DNA of 11,120 bases. Origin: Bacillota bacterium. GTDB taxonomy: Bacteria; Bacillota; Clostridia; Christensenellales; CAG-138. The DNA is taken from positions 1 through 11,120 of the forward strand of contig JAEYSE010000007.1 of assembly GCA_023435025.1 (NCBI GenBank), given 5' to 3'. The position numbers and the translations under genes are program-made. The notes under the pieces were generated by a model, which saw only the letters and a list, made by a program, of their open reading frames with translations, was not told the origin of the DNA and made no database searches. This document shows positions 1-6,321 of this stretch, piece after piece (the stretch's first letter is position 1; each line of letters opens with the position of its first letter).

Positions 1-676
1 GCAGATTGCGGATATGGCGGACCTGCTGGTCAAGAAATCTATCTGGATCATCGGCGGCGACGGCTGGGCATACGATATCGGTTACGGCGGCCTGGACCAC
101 GTGATCGCCATGGGCGAGGACGTAAACATCCTGGTGCTTGATACCGAAGTCTATTCCAACACCGGCGGCCAGTCCTCCAAGTCCACCCCGACCGGCTCCG
201 TGGCAAAGTTCGCGGCGGCAGGCAAGCGCACCAGCAAGAAGGACCTTGGTATGATGGCCATGTCCTACGGCTACGTCTATGTCGCGAAGGTGTCCATGGG
301 CGCGAACCAGGCCCAGGTGCTCAAGGCCATTACGGAAGCGGAAGCCTACAAGGGCCCGTCCATCATCATCGCGTACTCGCCCTGCATCAACCATGGCATC
401 AACATGGGCAAATCGCAGCAGGAAGCGAAGAAGGCCGTGGAGTCCGGTTACTGGCCGCTCTACAGGTACAACCCGGATCTCGCGGACGAAGGCAAGAACC
501 CGTTCGTGCTCGACAGCAAGGATCCCAAGTCCTCCTACTCCGAGTTCATACTGGGCGAGGTCCGCTATGCGACCCTCAAGAAGCAGTATCCGGAAGCTGC
601 CGAAGAGCTCTTTGCCCGTGCCGAGCAGGAAGCAAAGAACAAGATCGAGTACTACAAGAAGCTCAACGAGATGTAA
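1..676 (+). CDS. nifJ: Pyruvate:ferredoxin (flavodoxin) oxidoreductase, C-terminal part (5' end outside window)
   Basis: This is the last ~225 residues of a protein that is normally about 1,170-1,200 residues; the reading frame is open from base 2 and the start lies upstream. The enzyme oxidatively decarboxylates pyruvate with CoA to acetyl-CoA and CO2, passing electrons to ferredoxin or flavodoxin in the cytoplasm. What is visible is the thiamine-diphosphate domain: GDGWAYDIGYGG near the start and DTEVYSNTGGQ about 30 residues on, which together hold Mg2+-ThDP. The Cys in YSPCINHG matches the family's distal fourth ligand of the proximal 4Fe-4S cluster. The tail is a charged helix ending in KKLNEM, as usual for the single-chain enzyme. 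A strong terminator follows 20 bases after the stop, so it ends its transcript. Assignment is secure; only the electron acceptor (ferredoxin or flavodoxin) is undecided. Confidence 0.96.
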   Translation, partial: QIADMADLLVKKSIWIIGGDGWAYDIGYGGLDHVIAMGEDVNILVLDTEVYSNTGGQSSKSTPTGSVAKFAAAGKRTSKKDLGMMAMSYGYVYVAKVSMGANQAQVLKAITEAEAYKGPSIIIAYSPCINHGINMGKSQQEAKKAVESGYWPLYRYNPDLADEGKNPFVLDSKDPKSSYSEFILGEVRYATLKKQYPEAAEELFARAEQEAKNKIEYYKKLNEM

Positions 677-695
677 AAGTAGCATTTGCCACAAC

Positions 696-724
696 AAAGG
701 AGCCGCGTTACGCGGCTCCTTTTC
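696..724 (+). terminator. Rho-independent terminator of the pyruvate:ferredoxin oxidoreductase gene
   Basis: A perfect 12-bp stem, AAAGGAGCCGCG (696-707) and CGCGGCTCCTTT (711-722), closes on a TTA loop and runs into TTTTC. The A-rich left foot and T-rich right foot would let it work on both strands, but the gene ending at 676 is the natural client. Confidence 0.92.
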
Positions 725-748
725 ACGTGTCAATAAACATATTATTCG

Positions 749-817
749 GCTCCCTCTGATGAGGGAGCTATCGGCCTAAAGCCGACTGAGGGAGAGAATA
801 GCTTCTCTCTCCTTCAG
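749..817. repeat. Nested-hairpin intergenic element
   Basis: Three hairpins follow one another: GCTCCCTC-TGAT-GAGGGAGC (749-768, 8 perfect pairs), TCGGC-CTAAA-GCCGA (771-785), and an imperfect longer stem that pairs CTGAGGGAGAGAA (786-798) with TTCTCTCTCC..TCAG (803-817). The order of a 'gctccctc' hairpin, a short GC stem and 'ctgagggagag' resembles an intergenic element I recognise as dispersed in many Clostridia genomes. Only one copy lies in this window, so its repeat status rests on recollection. No coding potential is seen. Confidence 0.55.
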
Positions 818-821
818 CGAC

Positions 822-860
822 GGCCAGCAGGCCTAGTATCCGAGGCGTCTCCTGCCGAGG
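822..860. repeat. Dispersed repeat, copy 1 (GGCC-n-GCAGGCCTAGT... type)
   Basis: These 39 bases match 3467-3505 at 32 positions without gaps. The shared blocks are GGCC, GCAGGCCTAGT, CGAGGCGT and GCCGAGG. The copy is preceded by the nested hairpins (749-817) and followed by a CGGCGCT-AAA-AGCGCCG hairpin (864-880). Both copies are intergenic and non-coding. Confidence 0.7.
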
Positions 861-863
861 ACC

Positions 864-880
864 CGGCGCTAAAAGCGCCG
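864..880. other. Short GC-rich hairpin in intergenic block
   Basis: CGGCGCT (864-870) pairs perfectly with AGCGCCG (874-880) over a three-base AAA loop. There is no T-tract, so it is not a terminator. It sits immediately downstream of repeat copy 1 and is probably part of the same intergenic element; copy 2 at 3467 does not carry it. Confidence 0.5.
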
Positions 881-911
881 ACCTTGCAACCTGGAGCAGT
901 GACATTCTAAG

Positions 912-935
912 AGGAGCCGAGTTAACGGCTCCTTT
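912..935. terminator. Terminator-like hairpin, near-copy of the 696-724 terminator
   Basis: AGGAGCCG (912-919) pairs with AGCCGTT-side partner CGGCTCCT (926-933) over AGTTAA and runs into TTTG on the + strand; on the - strand the tail is CTTAG. The T-tract is weak either way. It lies 22 bases beyond the stop of the minus-strand acetyltransferase gene, so it may serve that gene. Its sequence closely resembles the strong terminator at 696-724, sharing GGAGCCG-n-GTTA and CGGCTCCTTT. Confidence 0.5.
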
Positions 936-956
936 GTGGTTTGAAGCAGTTTGTCA

Positions 957-1445
957 TCAAAGCTCCAATTCCATAAACCCCACCAAAAACGGCAGGTGCG
1001 GAAATTGCTTTGTTCCGGTGGATATAAAGCCGTATTTTTCGTACCAGCTTTTCAATACAACATGGTTCTCCATGATGCCGATGGAGATTTTATGTGCGCC
1101 CATAGCCGCGGCCTCCGCTTTGGCGACATCCAAAAGCTGCGTGCCAAAGCCTAAATGCCGGTAAGCAGGGGGTACGCAAAGCTTTTCTAAAGTAAAGAGC
1201 CCGTTCTCTTTATCCTTCAACTCCATAAAACCGCAGAGCTCGCTTTCCCGGTACAGACCATACATTTTAGCACCGTCTTCCCAATCCGCAATCAGGCGTT
1301 CTGTTTCAAGAAACGCGCCGTTGGACGGGCAATTCTCTTTTGTCAGGCTGAATTCTTCCGCTACAGTCAGGAAACTCTTTCGGATGAGTTCCGCACAAAG
1401 CTCCAGCTCTTCCAGCTTTACGGTGCGTATGGAAACGGCAGGCAT
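957..1445 (-). CDS. GNAT-family N-acetyltransferase
   Basis: A 162-residue single-domain protein that should transfer an acetyl group from acetyl-CoA to an amine or protein N-terminus; the acceptor cannot be read from sequence. The acetyl-CoA pyrophosphate loop is R96-H-L-G-F-G101, after the beta-4 strand LFTLEKLCVPP and before the helix TQLLDVAKAEAAAMGA. The beta-5 strand KISIGI and the YEKYGF motif near residue 138 complete the fold. I chose ATG at 1445. The GTG at 1454, three codons earlier in frame, falls inside the Shine-Dalgarno AGGAGGT, which sits 8 bases from the ATG and so favours it. The gene is alone on its strand, divergent from mutY. No convincing promoter was found upstream. A GNAT enzyme is close to certain; the specific role is unknown. 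Confidence 0.88.
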   Translation of the reverse strand: MPAVSIRTVKLEELELCAELIRKSFLTVAEEFSLTKENCPSNGAFLETERLIADWEDGAKMYGLYRESELCGFMELKDKENGLFTLEKLCVPPAYRHLGFGTQLLDVAKAEAAAMGAHKISIGIMENHVVLKSWYEKYGFISTGTKQFPHLPFLVGFMELEL

Positions 1446-1552
1446 GGGTACCACCTCCTAACCAAAGTACGGGTCGTTGGAATACTATTCGCCGCTTTCC
1501 ATGGTTTTCCTACAACAGCGCAGAATTTTCATTGTTTTAAAAAGGCTTTGGG

Positions 1553-1582
1553 TTGACAAGCCCGACAAAGAAGACGGATACT
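1553..1582 (+). promoter_or_regulatory. SigA-type promoter for mutY
   Basis: A perfect -35 box TTGACA (1553-1558) is followed after 18 bases by GATACT (1577-1582), a 4/6 match to the -10 consensus. Transcription would begin near 1589, giving a leader of roughly 37 bases before the mutY ATG. Confidence 0.6.
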
Positions 1583-1625
1583 AGGATTCTAGGCCCTGAG
1601 GTCAATCCATATACACGGTGATAGA

Positions 1626-2693
1626 ATGAACGAAATCAATATCACGGAGCGCGCAGCAACGGGAGGGTTTCTGGCCTTGCCCATCGCTGCCCCGCTTATC
1701 AAATGGTATCAAAACAATGCCCGAAGCCTTCCCTGGCGGGAGGAGACGGACGCTTACCGCGTGTGGGTCAGCGAGATCATGCTCCAGCAGACGCGGGTGG
1801 AAGCGGTAAAGCCCTATTACGCGCGCTTTCTTTTAGCCCTGCCGGACATCGTGGCATTGAGCCAAGTAGAGGAGGATGTACTCTACAAGCTCTGGGAGGG
1901 CCTGGGGTATTACAGCCGCGCACGCAATTTGAAGCGGGCGGCCATACAGGTGATCAATGATCATGGCGGAACGCTTCCCAAAAGCTATGAGGCGCTGCTA
2001 CAGCTGCCTGGCATTGGCCCGTATACGGCGGGGGCAATCGCTTCCATCGCATACGGAATACCCGTTCCGGCGGTGGATGGCAACGTATTGCGTGTACTCT
2101 CACGCTTAAGCGACTGTGCTCTGGACATTGCGCAGTTAAAAACACGCCATCTGGCAGAACAAACAGTTGAGAAGATGCTGCCCCGTGACAACCCCGGCAC
2201 GTTTAACCAGGCGCTCATGGAATTGGGCGCATGCGTATGCCTGCCCAACGGGGAGCCAAAGTGCGGCAGCTGTCCGCTCAACGATATATGTGAGGGATAC
2301 GCTTCCGGCCGGGCATCCAAGCTGCCCGTAAAGGAAAAGAAAGCGCCGCGCCGGAAGGAGCAATGCACGGTGTTCGTGCTCCGTCAGGGCGGCTGCTTTG
2401 CGGTGCGCAGACGGTCCGATACCGGGCTTCTTGCGGGGCTTTGGGAGCTTCCCAATTGCCCAGGGAATATGGAGGGCGATGCGCTCACAGCACAGCTTTC
2501 GCACTGGAGTGCTATTCCAACCGGGGAGATCAAGCGGTACTCTAAGCGCCACATATTCACGCATGTGGAGTGGGATATGCGCGTGTACGCGCTGCCTGTC
2601 GACCTTCCTGCGCTCCCCGAAGGCTGGGAGTGGGCGCAGGAGGAAAGCAGCCACGCGCTGCCCGCTGCGTTTCGCATTTGCCTCACAAGTTGA
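1626..2693 (+). CDS. mutY: A/G-specific adenine DNA glycosylase MutY
   Basis: A 355-residue base-excision repair enzyme that removes adenine mispaired with 8-oxoguanine or guanine, limiting G:C to T:A mutation. The catalytic Glu is E50 in SEIMLQQT, the helix-hairpin-helix is LPGIGPYTAGAIA (128-140), and the catalytic Asp is D151 in AVDGN. Iron-sulfur ligands are C205, C213, C216 and C222. The first gap is seven residues rather than the six of E. coli MutY; C203 is an alternative first ligand. The C-terminal MutT-like domain that recognises 8-oxoguanine spans about 245-350, with LLAGLWELPN and the lesion-recognition stretch HIFTHVEWDM at 309-318. Length is normal. The ribosome binding site is poor (GGTGAT only), so translation may be modest. 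It has its own promoter at 1553, and the next gene's promoter starts inside its stop codon. Confidence 0.96.
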   Translation: MNEINITERAATGGFLALPIAAPLIKWYQNNARSLPWREETDAYRVWVSEIMLQQTRVEAVKPYYARFLLALPDIVALSQVEEDVLYKLWEGLGYYSRARNLKRAAIQVINDHGGTLPKSYEALLQLPGIGPYTAGAIASIAYGIPVPAVDGNVLRVLSRLSDCALDIAQLKTRHLAEQTVEKMLPRDNPGTFNQALMELGACVCLPNGEPKCGSCPLNDICEGYASGRASKLPVKEKKAPRRKEQCTVFVLRQGGCFAVRRRSDTGLLAGLWELPNCPGNMEGDALTAQLSHWSAIPTGEIKRYSKRHIFTHVEWDMRVYALPVDLPALPEGWEWAQEESSHALPAAFRICLTS

Positions 2694-2719
2694 CTTCGCA
2701 GGGCACGGGGGGATATAAT
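2690..2719 (+). promoter_or_regulatory. Strong promoter for the UPF0340 gene, overlapping the mutY stop
   Basis: TTGACT (2690-2695) and a perfect TATAAT (2714-2719) are separated by 18 bases. The TGA stop of mutY (2691-2693) lies inside the -35 box. Transcription should start near 2726 and give a leader of about 84 bases in which I see no clear structure. It makes the downstream gene independent of mutY transcription. Confidence 0.8.
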
Positions 2720-2809
2720 TACCATGCCGAAGGACGGGTTGCAATAAGCCGCTTCTGGGTATTAAATAGATGCAATCAGTTGGCTTTTGGGCCGGATATT
2801 GAGGAAAAT

Positions 2810-3364
2810 ATGGGGTTAGAGAATATTGTAAACCAGGTGCGCGACGCGCTTCATGATTTGTTTGCGGTGGCGGAGCTTCATGAGGGCGACCTCTTTGTTA
2901 TTGGTTGCTCCACCAGCGAGGTGGGCGGGCATATGATTGGCTCGCAGTCGAGTTCAGAAATCGCATCCGACATCATGGATGCAGTGCTGCCCGAAATCAA
3001 GGCCCATGGGCTGTACCTTGCCGTGCAGTGCTGCGAGCATCTAAACCGCGCCCTTGTGGTGGAGCGGGAGGCTATGGTAAAGTACGACCTCACGCATGTC
3101 TGGGTGCGGCCGTGGCTGCGCGCGGGCGGCGCGTTTGCAGTGGAGGCGCTATCGAGGTTCTCTGACCCTGTCATGGTAGAGGATATCAAAGGCCGCGCTT
3201 CTGCAGGCATGGATATCGGTGGGACTTTTATCGGCATGCATCTTCATCCGGTTGTGGTGCCCGTACATACGCAGCACCGGCGCATAGGCGAAGCGGGTCT
3301 TACAATGGCGCGCACGCGCCCCAAATACATTGGCGGGCCTCGCGCGCAGTATGATGAGCAATAA
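2810..3364 (+). CDS. UPF0340 / TIGR01440 family protein (YwlG-like), function unknown
   Basis: A 184-residue cytoplasmic protein matching the UPF0340 family, typified by Bacillus subtilis YwlG, across its full usual length. Family signatures are GCSTSEVGGHMIGSQSS (32-48), LAVQCCEHLNRAL (70-82), the IGGTFIGMHLHPVVVPVH segment (136-153) and ARTRPKYIGGPRA (167-179). The conserved Cys pair and His residues look like a possible metal or substrate site, but no biochemical role is established for the family to my knowledge. The ATG at 2810 is preferred because it follows GAGGAA and matches the family N-terminus (GLENIVNQVRDAL); the frame stays open further upstream but that stretch is not family-like. 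It is transcribed from its own promoter at 2690-2719. Neighbours give no functional clue. Confidence 0.9.
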   Translation: MGLENIVNQVRDALHDLFAVAELHEGDLFVIGCSTSEVGGHMIGSQSSSEIASDIMDAVLPEIKAHGLYLAVQCCEHLNRALVVEREAMVKYDLTHVWVRPWLRAGGAFAVEALSRFSDPVMVEDIKGRASAGMDIGGTFIGMHLHPVVVPVHTQHRRIGEAGLTMARTRPKYIGGPRAQYDEQ

Positions 3365-3466
3365 ATAAGTAGGATGTTTTGCGGAGGCTTTGTCCCCATA
3401 TCTCCCATAGTTCATAAATTGCGATGGCTGTCCCGCTTCCGATCAGTCGTGGTACTTCCTTGCAAA

Positions 3467-3505
3467 GGCCCGCAGGCCTAGTGCACGAGGCGTACCCCGC
3501 CGAGG
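3467..3505. repeat. Dispersed repeat, copy 2
   Basis: An ungapped 32/39 match to 822-860, with the same blocks GGCC, GCAGGCCTAGT, CGAGGCGT and GCCGAGG. One of the seven differences turns GGC-GCC pairing into GGCG-CGCC in this copy, which hints that structure matters. It lies about 100 bases after the UPF0340 gene and just before a terminator. The surrounding nested hairpins of copy 1 are absent here. Confidence 0.7.
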
Positions 3506-3552
3506 GCTTCATCGGGCTTGTTCCTCGATTATCTGCAGACAGGCAGGCTTCG

Positions 3553-3582
3553 GCCCCCCATCCATTGTGGAGGGCATTTTTT
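3553..3582 (+). terminator. Rho-independent terminator after the UPF0340 gene
   Basis: GCCCCCCA (3553-3560) pairs with TGGAGGGC (3568-3575) with one internal C/A mismatch over a seven-base loop; after one A comes a run of six T (3577-3582). It lies 188 bases past the UPF0340 stop and isolates that transcript from the regulator-transporter operon that follows. Confidence 0.75.
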
Positions 3583-3586
3583 ATGC

Positions 3587-3636
3587 GATAAATTTATTGA
3601 TAAATTATTGACAATTTAGCATGCGCATCATAAAAT
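3587..3636 (+). promoter_or_regulatory. Strong promoter of the Crp/Fnr-ABC transporter operon, with AT-rich upstream direct repeat
   Basis: TTGACA (3608-3613) and TAAAAT (3631-3636) are spaced by exactly 17 bases, so this is a near-consensus promoter with a start near 3643. Immediately upstream is an AT-rich direct repeat, GATAAATTTATT (3587-3598) and GATAAATTATT (3599-3609), which overlaps the -35 box slightly. It lies where an UP element would act or where an activator could bind. Confidence 0.82.
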
Positions 3637-3638
3637 GG

Positions 3639-3666
3639 TTTTGTAAATGTATTATCTGATACAAAA
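3639..3666. promoter_or_regulatory. Inverted repeat at the transcription start, candidate operator
   Basis: TTTTGTA (3639-3645) and TACAAAA (3660-3666) form 7-bp arms separated by 14 bases. The repeat lies just after the -10 box and spans the predicted start, a position where a bound protein would block transcription. The adjacent gene is a Crp/Fnr-type regulator, whose family binds dyads as a dimer, so negative autoregulation is plausible. The arms differ from the TGTGA and TTGAT half-sites of E. coli CRP and FNR. Confidence 0.5.
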
Positions 3667-3683
3667 ATGCGGGGTAAATTGAA

Positions 3684-4382
3684 ATGGAAGAGACAAAACC
3701 GCTCTCAAAAGCAAAGCGCACGCGAATTGCAGGGCAACTCTTTGGCTGCTTTTTGTTTCAGGGGTTCTCTCAGGGAGAGATTGAAGCCTTGCTGTCTGAA
3801 CCCGGGCTTGCCAACCGCCGCTATGCGGCTGGGGAGACGATACTCTCCCCCGAATGTGGCACCCCTTCGCTTATGCTCTTGTTAAAGGGCCGCGCTGTAG
3901 TTGAAAAGCGGGCCGGGGAAGGCATGCTGCGCATGAACGAGCTTTCGGCGGGCGCTTTGTTCGGCCTCGCGTCCCTGTTTGTGGAAGACGAGCACCATCC
4001 GTTCCCAACCAGAGTCATCGCAAAAAAGAATGCGGAAACGCTTGCCATACCCGAAAGCGTGCTGCGGCGCATGATGCAAAAGAATTTCCTGCTGACGGAA
4101 AACTATATTCGGTATCTGACGGGAAGGGTACATTTTCTCAACGACCGGATTGAAGGCTTAATCTGCCCCTCTGCGGAGGAACGGGTACTGCTATACCTGG
4201 CACAGCACGCGGAGGACGGAGGGCTCACACAAGGGATGACATCTCTTTCGCAATCCTTGGGCATGAGCAGGGCGTCGCTGTACCGGGCGCTCAACAGGCT
4301 GGAACAGGAAGGCCGCATCTGCCGGGATAAGCGCCGCATTACGTTGCAGGGTATACGGGAAGGGCAGTTTGATTACGTATGA
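3684..4382 (+). CDS. Crp/Fnr-family transcriptional regulator
   Basis: A 232-residue regulator with an N-terminal effector beta-roll (about 20-125), a dimer helix (about 126-158) and a C-terminal winged helix-turn-helix. The beta-roll keeps the GALFGLASLF segment (90-99) and the following P-T-R of the cyclic-nucleotide fold, but the phosphate-binding cassette is degenerate, so cAMP is an unlikely ligand. The DNA-binding helices are TSLSQSLGMSRASLYRALNR (186-205). It has only four scattered Cys (22, 58, 161, 213) and no N-terminal FNR-type cluster, so oxygen sensing by 4Fe-4S is not supported. Its ribosome binding site is weak (GGGG at 3671). The transporter lipoprotein begins 31 bases after its stop with a strong site, so the regulator is probably co-transcribed with, and controls, the importer. 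The signal it senses is unknown. Confidence 0.88.
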   Translation: MEETKPLSKAKRTRIAGQLFGCFLFQGFSQGEIEALLSEPGLANRRYAAGETILSPECGTPSLMLLLKGRAVVEKRAGEGMLRMNELSAGALFGLASLFVEDEHHPFPTRVIAKKNAETLAIPESVLRRMMQKNFLLTENYIRYLTGRVHFLNDRIEGLICPSAEERVLLYLAQHAEDGGLTQGMTSLSQSLGMSRASLYRALNRLEQEGRICRDKRRITLQGIREGQFDYV

Positions 4383-4413
4383 TCCAATTCCAATCACGTT
4401 GGGAGGAACCGAT

Positions 4414-5472
4414 ATGAAAAAGAACAGGTTTTTGAATATCATGCTGGCGGGATTTTTAGCGGCCATGCTGTTCACCGGCTGCGCCGTGTCCACGGCGGAA
4501 GCCCCGACCGCTTCGCCCGAAACGGCAAAAAGACCCGCGGCAGCCACGCCCGCGACCGATCTTACGTCTGCGCCGGAAAAGGAGAAGCTCAGCATCGTCG
4601 CTCTCAAAGGGCCGACCGGGATGGGCATGGTGCAGCTGATGCAGGCCGATGAACAGGGGCAGACGGCGGTGGATTATACCGCAACGCTCGCCGCAACGCC
4701 GGATGAAATCAGCGGCAAGCTCATAACGGGGGAGGCGGATATCGCAGCGGCGCCCATTAACCTCGCAGCGGCGCTCTACAATAAGACCGAGGGCAAGGTG
4801 AAAATTATTGCCGTCAATACGCTGGGCGTGCTCTATATCCTTGAAAACGGCAACACCATACACAGCGTGGCGGATTTGGCAAATGCCAAGCTATACGCCA
4901 CCGGACAGGGTGCCACGCCGGAGTTTGTGTTAAACTACCTGCTGGAGAAAAACGGCATACAGGGCAAAGTGGAAATGAGCTATATGGCTGAACACGCGGA
5001 GCTCGCGGCTTTACTTGCTTCCGGCGTAGGGGAGGTAAATGTGGCCATGCTGCCCGAGCCGAACGTAACGATGTCTTTGATGAAAAATAAGGATCTGAGA
5101 ATAGCGCTTGATATTAGCGAGGAGTGGAACAAGGTTTCCGGAGGCATTCCGCTTGTGCAGGGTTGCATCGTGGCGCGCGCAGAAGTAGTGGAGCAGCAGC
5201 CCGAAACCGTTGCGGCATTCCTTGAAGAATACGCGGCCTCCACAGCCTTTACAAATGAAAAGACGGACGAGGCGGCCGCCCTGATTGAAGCATACGGTAT
5301 ACTTCCCAGCGCAGCCGCGGCCAAAGCCGCTATCCCCAACTGCAACATTGTGTGTATCACGGGAGCGGATATGAAGGCAAGCGCCCAAAACATGCTCCAG
5401 GTCCTTTTTGACGCCGACCCCAAGAGCGTGGGCGGCAAGCTGCCCGGGGATGATTTCTATTATGTACCGTAA
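4414..5472 (+). CDS. ABC transporter substrate-binding lipoprotein (NitT/TauT, NMT1/THI5-like family)
   Basis: A 352-residue extracytoplasmic binding protein anchored by lipid. The N-terminus has KKNR, a hydrophobic stretch and FTGC with the lipidated Cys at 23, followed by a Thr/Ala/Pro-rich linker to about residue 57. The -3 residue is Phe, an uncommon lipobox choice. The ligand domain opens with LSIVALKGPTGMG and includes the hinge-type sequence ITGEADIAAAPINLAAALY (105-123) and NTLGVLYILENG (135-146), as in periplasmic-binding-like type II proteins of the sulfonate/nitrate/thiamine-precursor group. ATG at 4414 is chosen because GGGAGG sits seven bases upstream and it begins the signal peptide; the frame also has an earlier ATG at 4369 inside the previous gene, which is rejected. 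Permease and ATPase follow. The substrate cannot be inferred; no riboswitch is present to hint at a vitamin. Confidence 0.88.
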   Translation: MKKNRFLNIMLAGFLAAMLFTGCAVSTAEAPTASPETAKRPAAATPATDLTSAPEKEKLSIVALKGPTGMGMVQLMQADEQGQTAVDYTATLAATPDEISGKLITGEADIAAAPINLAAALYNKTEGKVKIIAVNTLGVLYILENGNTIHSVADLANAKLYATGQGATPEFVLNYLLEKNGIQGKVEMSYMAEHAELAALLASGVGEVNVAMLPEPNVTMSLMKNKDLRIALDISEEWNKVSGGIPLVQGCIVARAEVVEQQPETVAAFLEEYAASTAFTNEKTDEAAALIEAYGILPSAAAAKAAIPNCNIVCITGADMKASAQNMLQVLFDADPKSVGGKLPGDDFYYVP

Positions 5473-5510
5473 AAATAACGCTTCCTGCCTCAAGCTTGGG
5501 TTTTCTTTCG

Positions 5511-5538
5511 CTTCTTTCCTTTTGCAAAAGAAAAGAAG
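5511..5538. repeat. Loopless palindrome in the gap between binding protein and permease genes
   Basis: CTTCTTTCCTTTTG (5511-5524) and CAAAAGAAAAGAAG (5525-5538) are reverse complements at 13 of 14 positions and meet without a spacer. It is preceded by TTTTCTTTCG, which repeats the same pyrimidine pattern. Similar pyrimidine/purine hairpins are common intergenic elements in bacteria. There is no T-tract, so full termination is not expected; in the RNA it could stabilise the upstream message or lower downstream expression. Confidence 0.6.
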
Positions 5539-5565
5539 ATCCGTTTTCTACGGGGTGGTGCGCGC

Positions 5566-6321
5566 ATGAAGAAGCTGTTGCGTGGCATAGGCATAGCATT
5601 ATTTTGGCTGCTTATATGGCAAATTGCCAGTATGGTCGTAAACTCCGCTCTGCTGCTGCCCTCGCCGCTTGCCACATTGGAAAGCCTGTTGCGGCTGATG
5701 CAGAAGGCAGAGTTCTGGCGCAGTACATTGTACAGTGTTTTCCGCATTCTGGCGGGGTACGCGCTTTCTGTTGTGGCGGGAGCTTTGCTTGGTGTGCTGA
5801 CGGCGGGCTCGGAGCCGCTTGATATTTTGCTCCGGCCCATCCGCAGCGTTATGAAGGCGACGCCCGTCGCGACGTTCGCGCTGTTGATGGTGCTTTGGCT
5901 GCCTGAGCAGATGGTCTCCGTATTCGCGGCGTTTGTGATGGTGCTGCCGCTCACCTGGACAAACGTACAGGAGGGTATTCGCGCGACCGACCAAAACCTG
6001 TTGGAAATGGCACAGCTGTTCCGTTTCGGGAAGCTGAAAACGCTGCGGCTCGTGTATTTTCCTTCCGTGCTGCCGGGCTTGCTTGCAGCGTGCGCCACTG
6101 GGCTTGGGTTCGCGTGGAAGGCGGGGGTGGCCGCGGAAGTTATCGCACGCACGGCAAATTCGATTGGCAAGCATCTGGTGGAGAGCAAAAGCTACTTGGA
6201 AATTCCGGACATGTTCGCGTGGACTGCGGTGATGGTTGCGCTTTCCGTACTGTTTGAGAGGCTGCTGCTTCTTTTCTTCCGGCGCTTGCGCAAACAGCGG
6301 GGGGAGGGCAAAAGTGTATGA
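5566..6321 (+). CDS. ABC transporter permease (NitT/TauT / SsuC-like)
   Basis: A 251-residue integral membrane protein that forms the translocation channel of the importer, with about six membrane helices (first at 8-27, then near 62-80, 101-125, 166-190 and 217-238). The ATPase-coupling EAA loop is in QNLLEMAQLFRFGKLKTLRL (143-162) followed by VYFPSVLP. WKAGVAAEVIA (184-194) is typical of the SsuC/TauC/ThiX group. Length is normal. The start at 5566 follows GGGGTGG eight bases away. A 93-base gap containing a palindrome separates it from the binding protein, whereas it overlaps the ATPase start by four bases (ATGA), so the last two proteins are translationally coupled. Confidence 0.93.
   Translation: MKKLLRGIGIALFWLLIWQIASMVVNSALLLPSPLATLESLLRLMQKAEFWRSTLYSVFRILAGYALSVVAGALLGVLTAGSEPLDILLRPIRSVMKATPVATFALLMVLWLPEQMVSVFAAFVMVLPLTWTNVQEGIRATDQNLLEMAQLFRFGKLKTLRLVYFPSVLPGLLAACATGLGFAWKAGVAAEVIARTANSIGKHLVESKSYLEIPDMFAWTAVMVALSVLFERLLLLFFRRLRKQRGEGKSV

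Noticed and set aside
279..779. Open frame of 166 codons overlapping the oxidoreductase gene
   Set aside because: It is an Arg/Ser/Pro-rich shadow frame of a certain gene and runs through the terminator; no family resemblance.
2136..2744. Long minus-strand frame opposite mutY
   Set aside because: Composition is typical of an antisense frame in GC-rich coding DNA, with no recognisable motif and a clear real gene on the plus strand.
2724..2747. Seven-codon leader peptide (MPKDGLQ) ahead of the UPF0340 gene
   Set aside because: Its ATG is at or before the predicted transcription start and has no ribosome binding site.
4383..4413. Separate promoter or riboswitch before the binding-protein gene
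   Set aside because: The 31-base gap holds only the ribosome binding site, so co-transcription with the regulator is the simpler reading.
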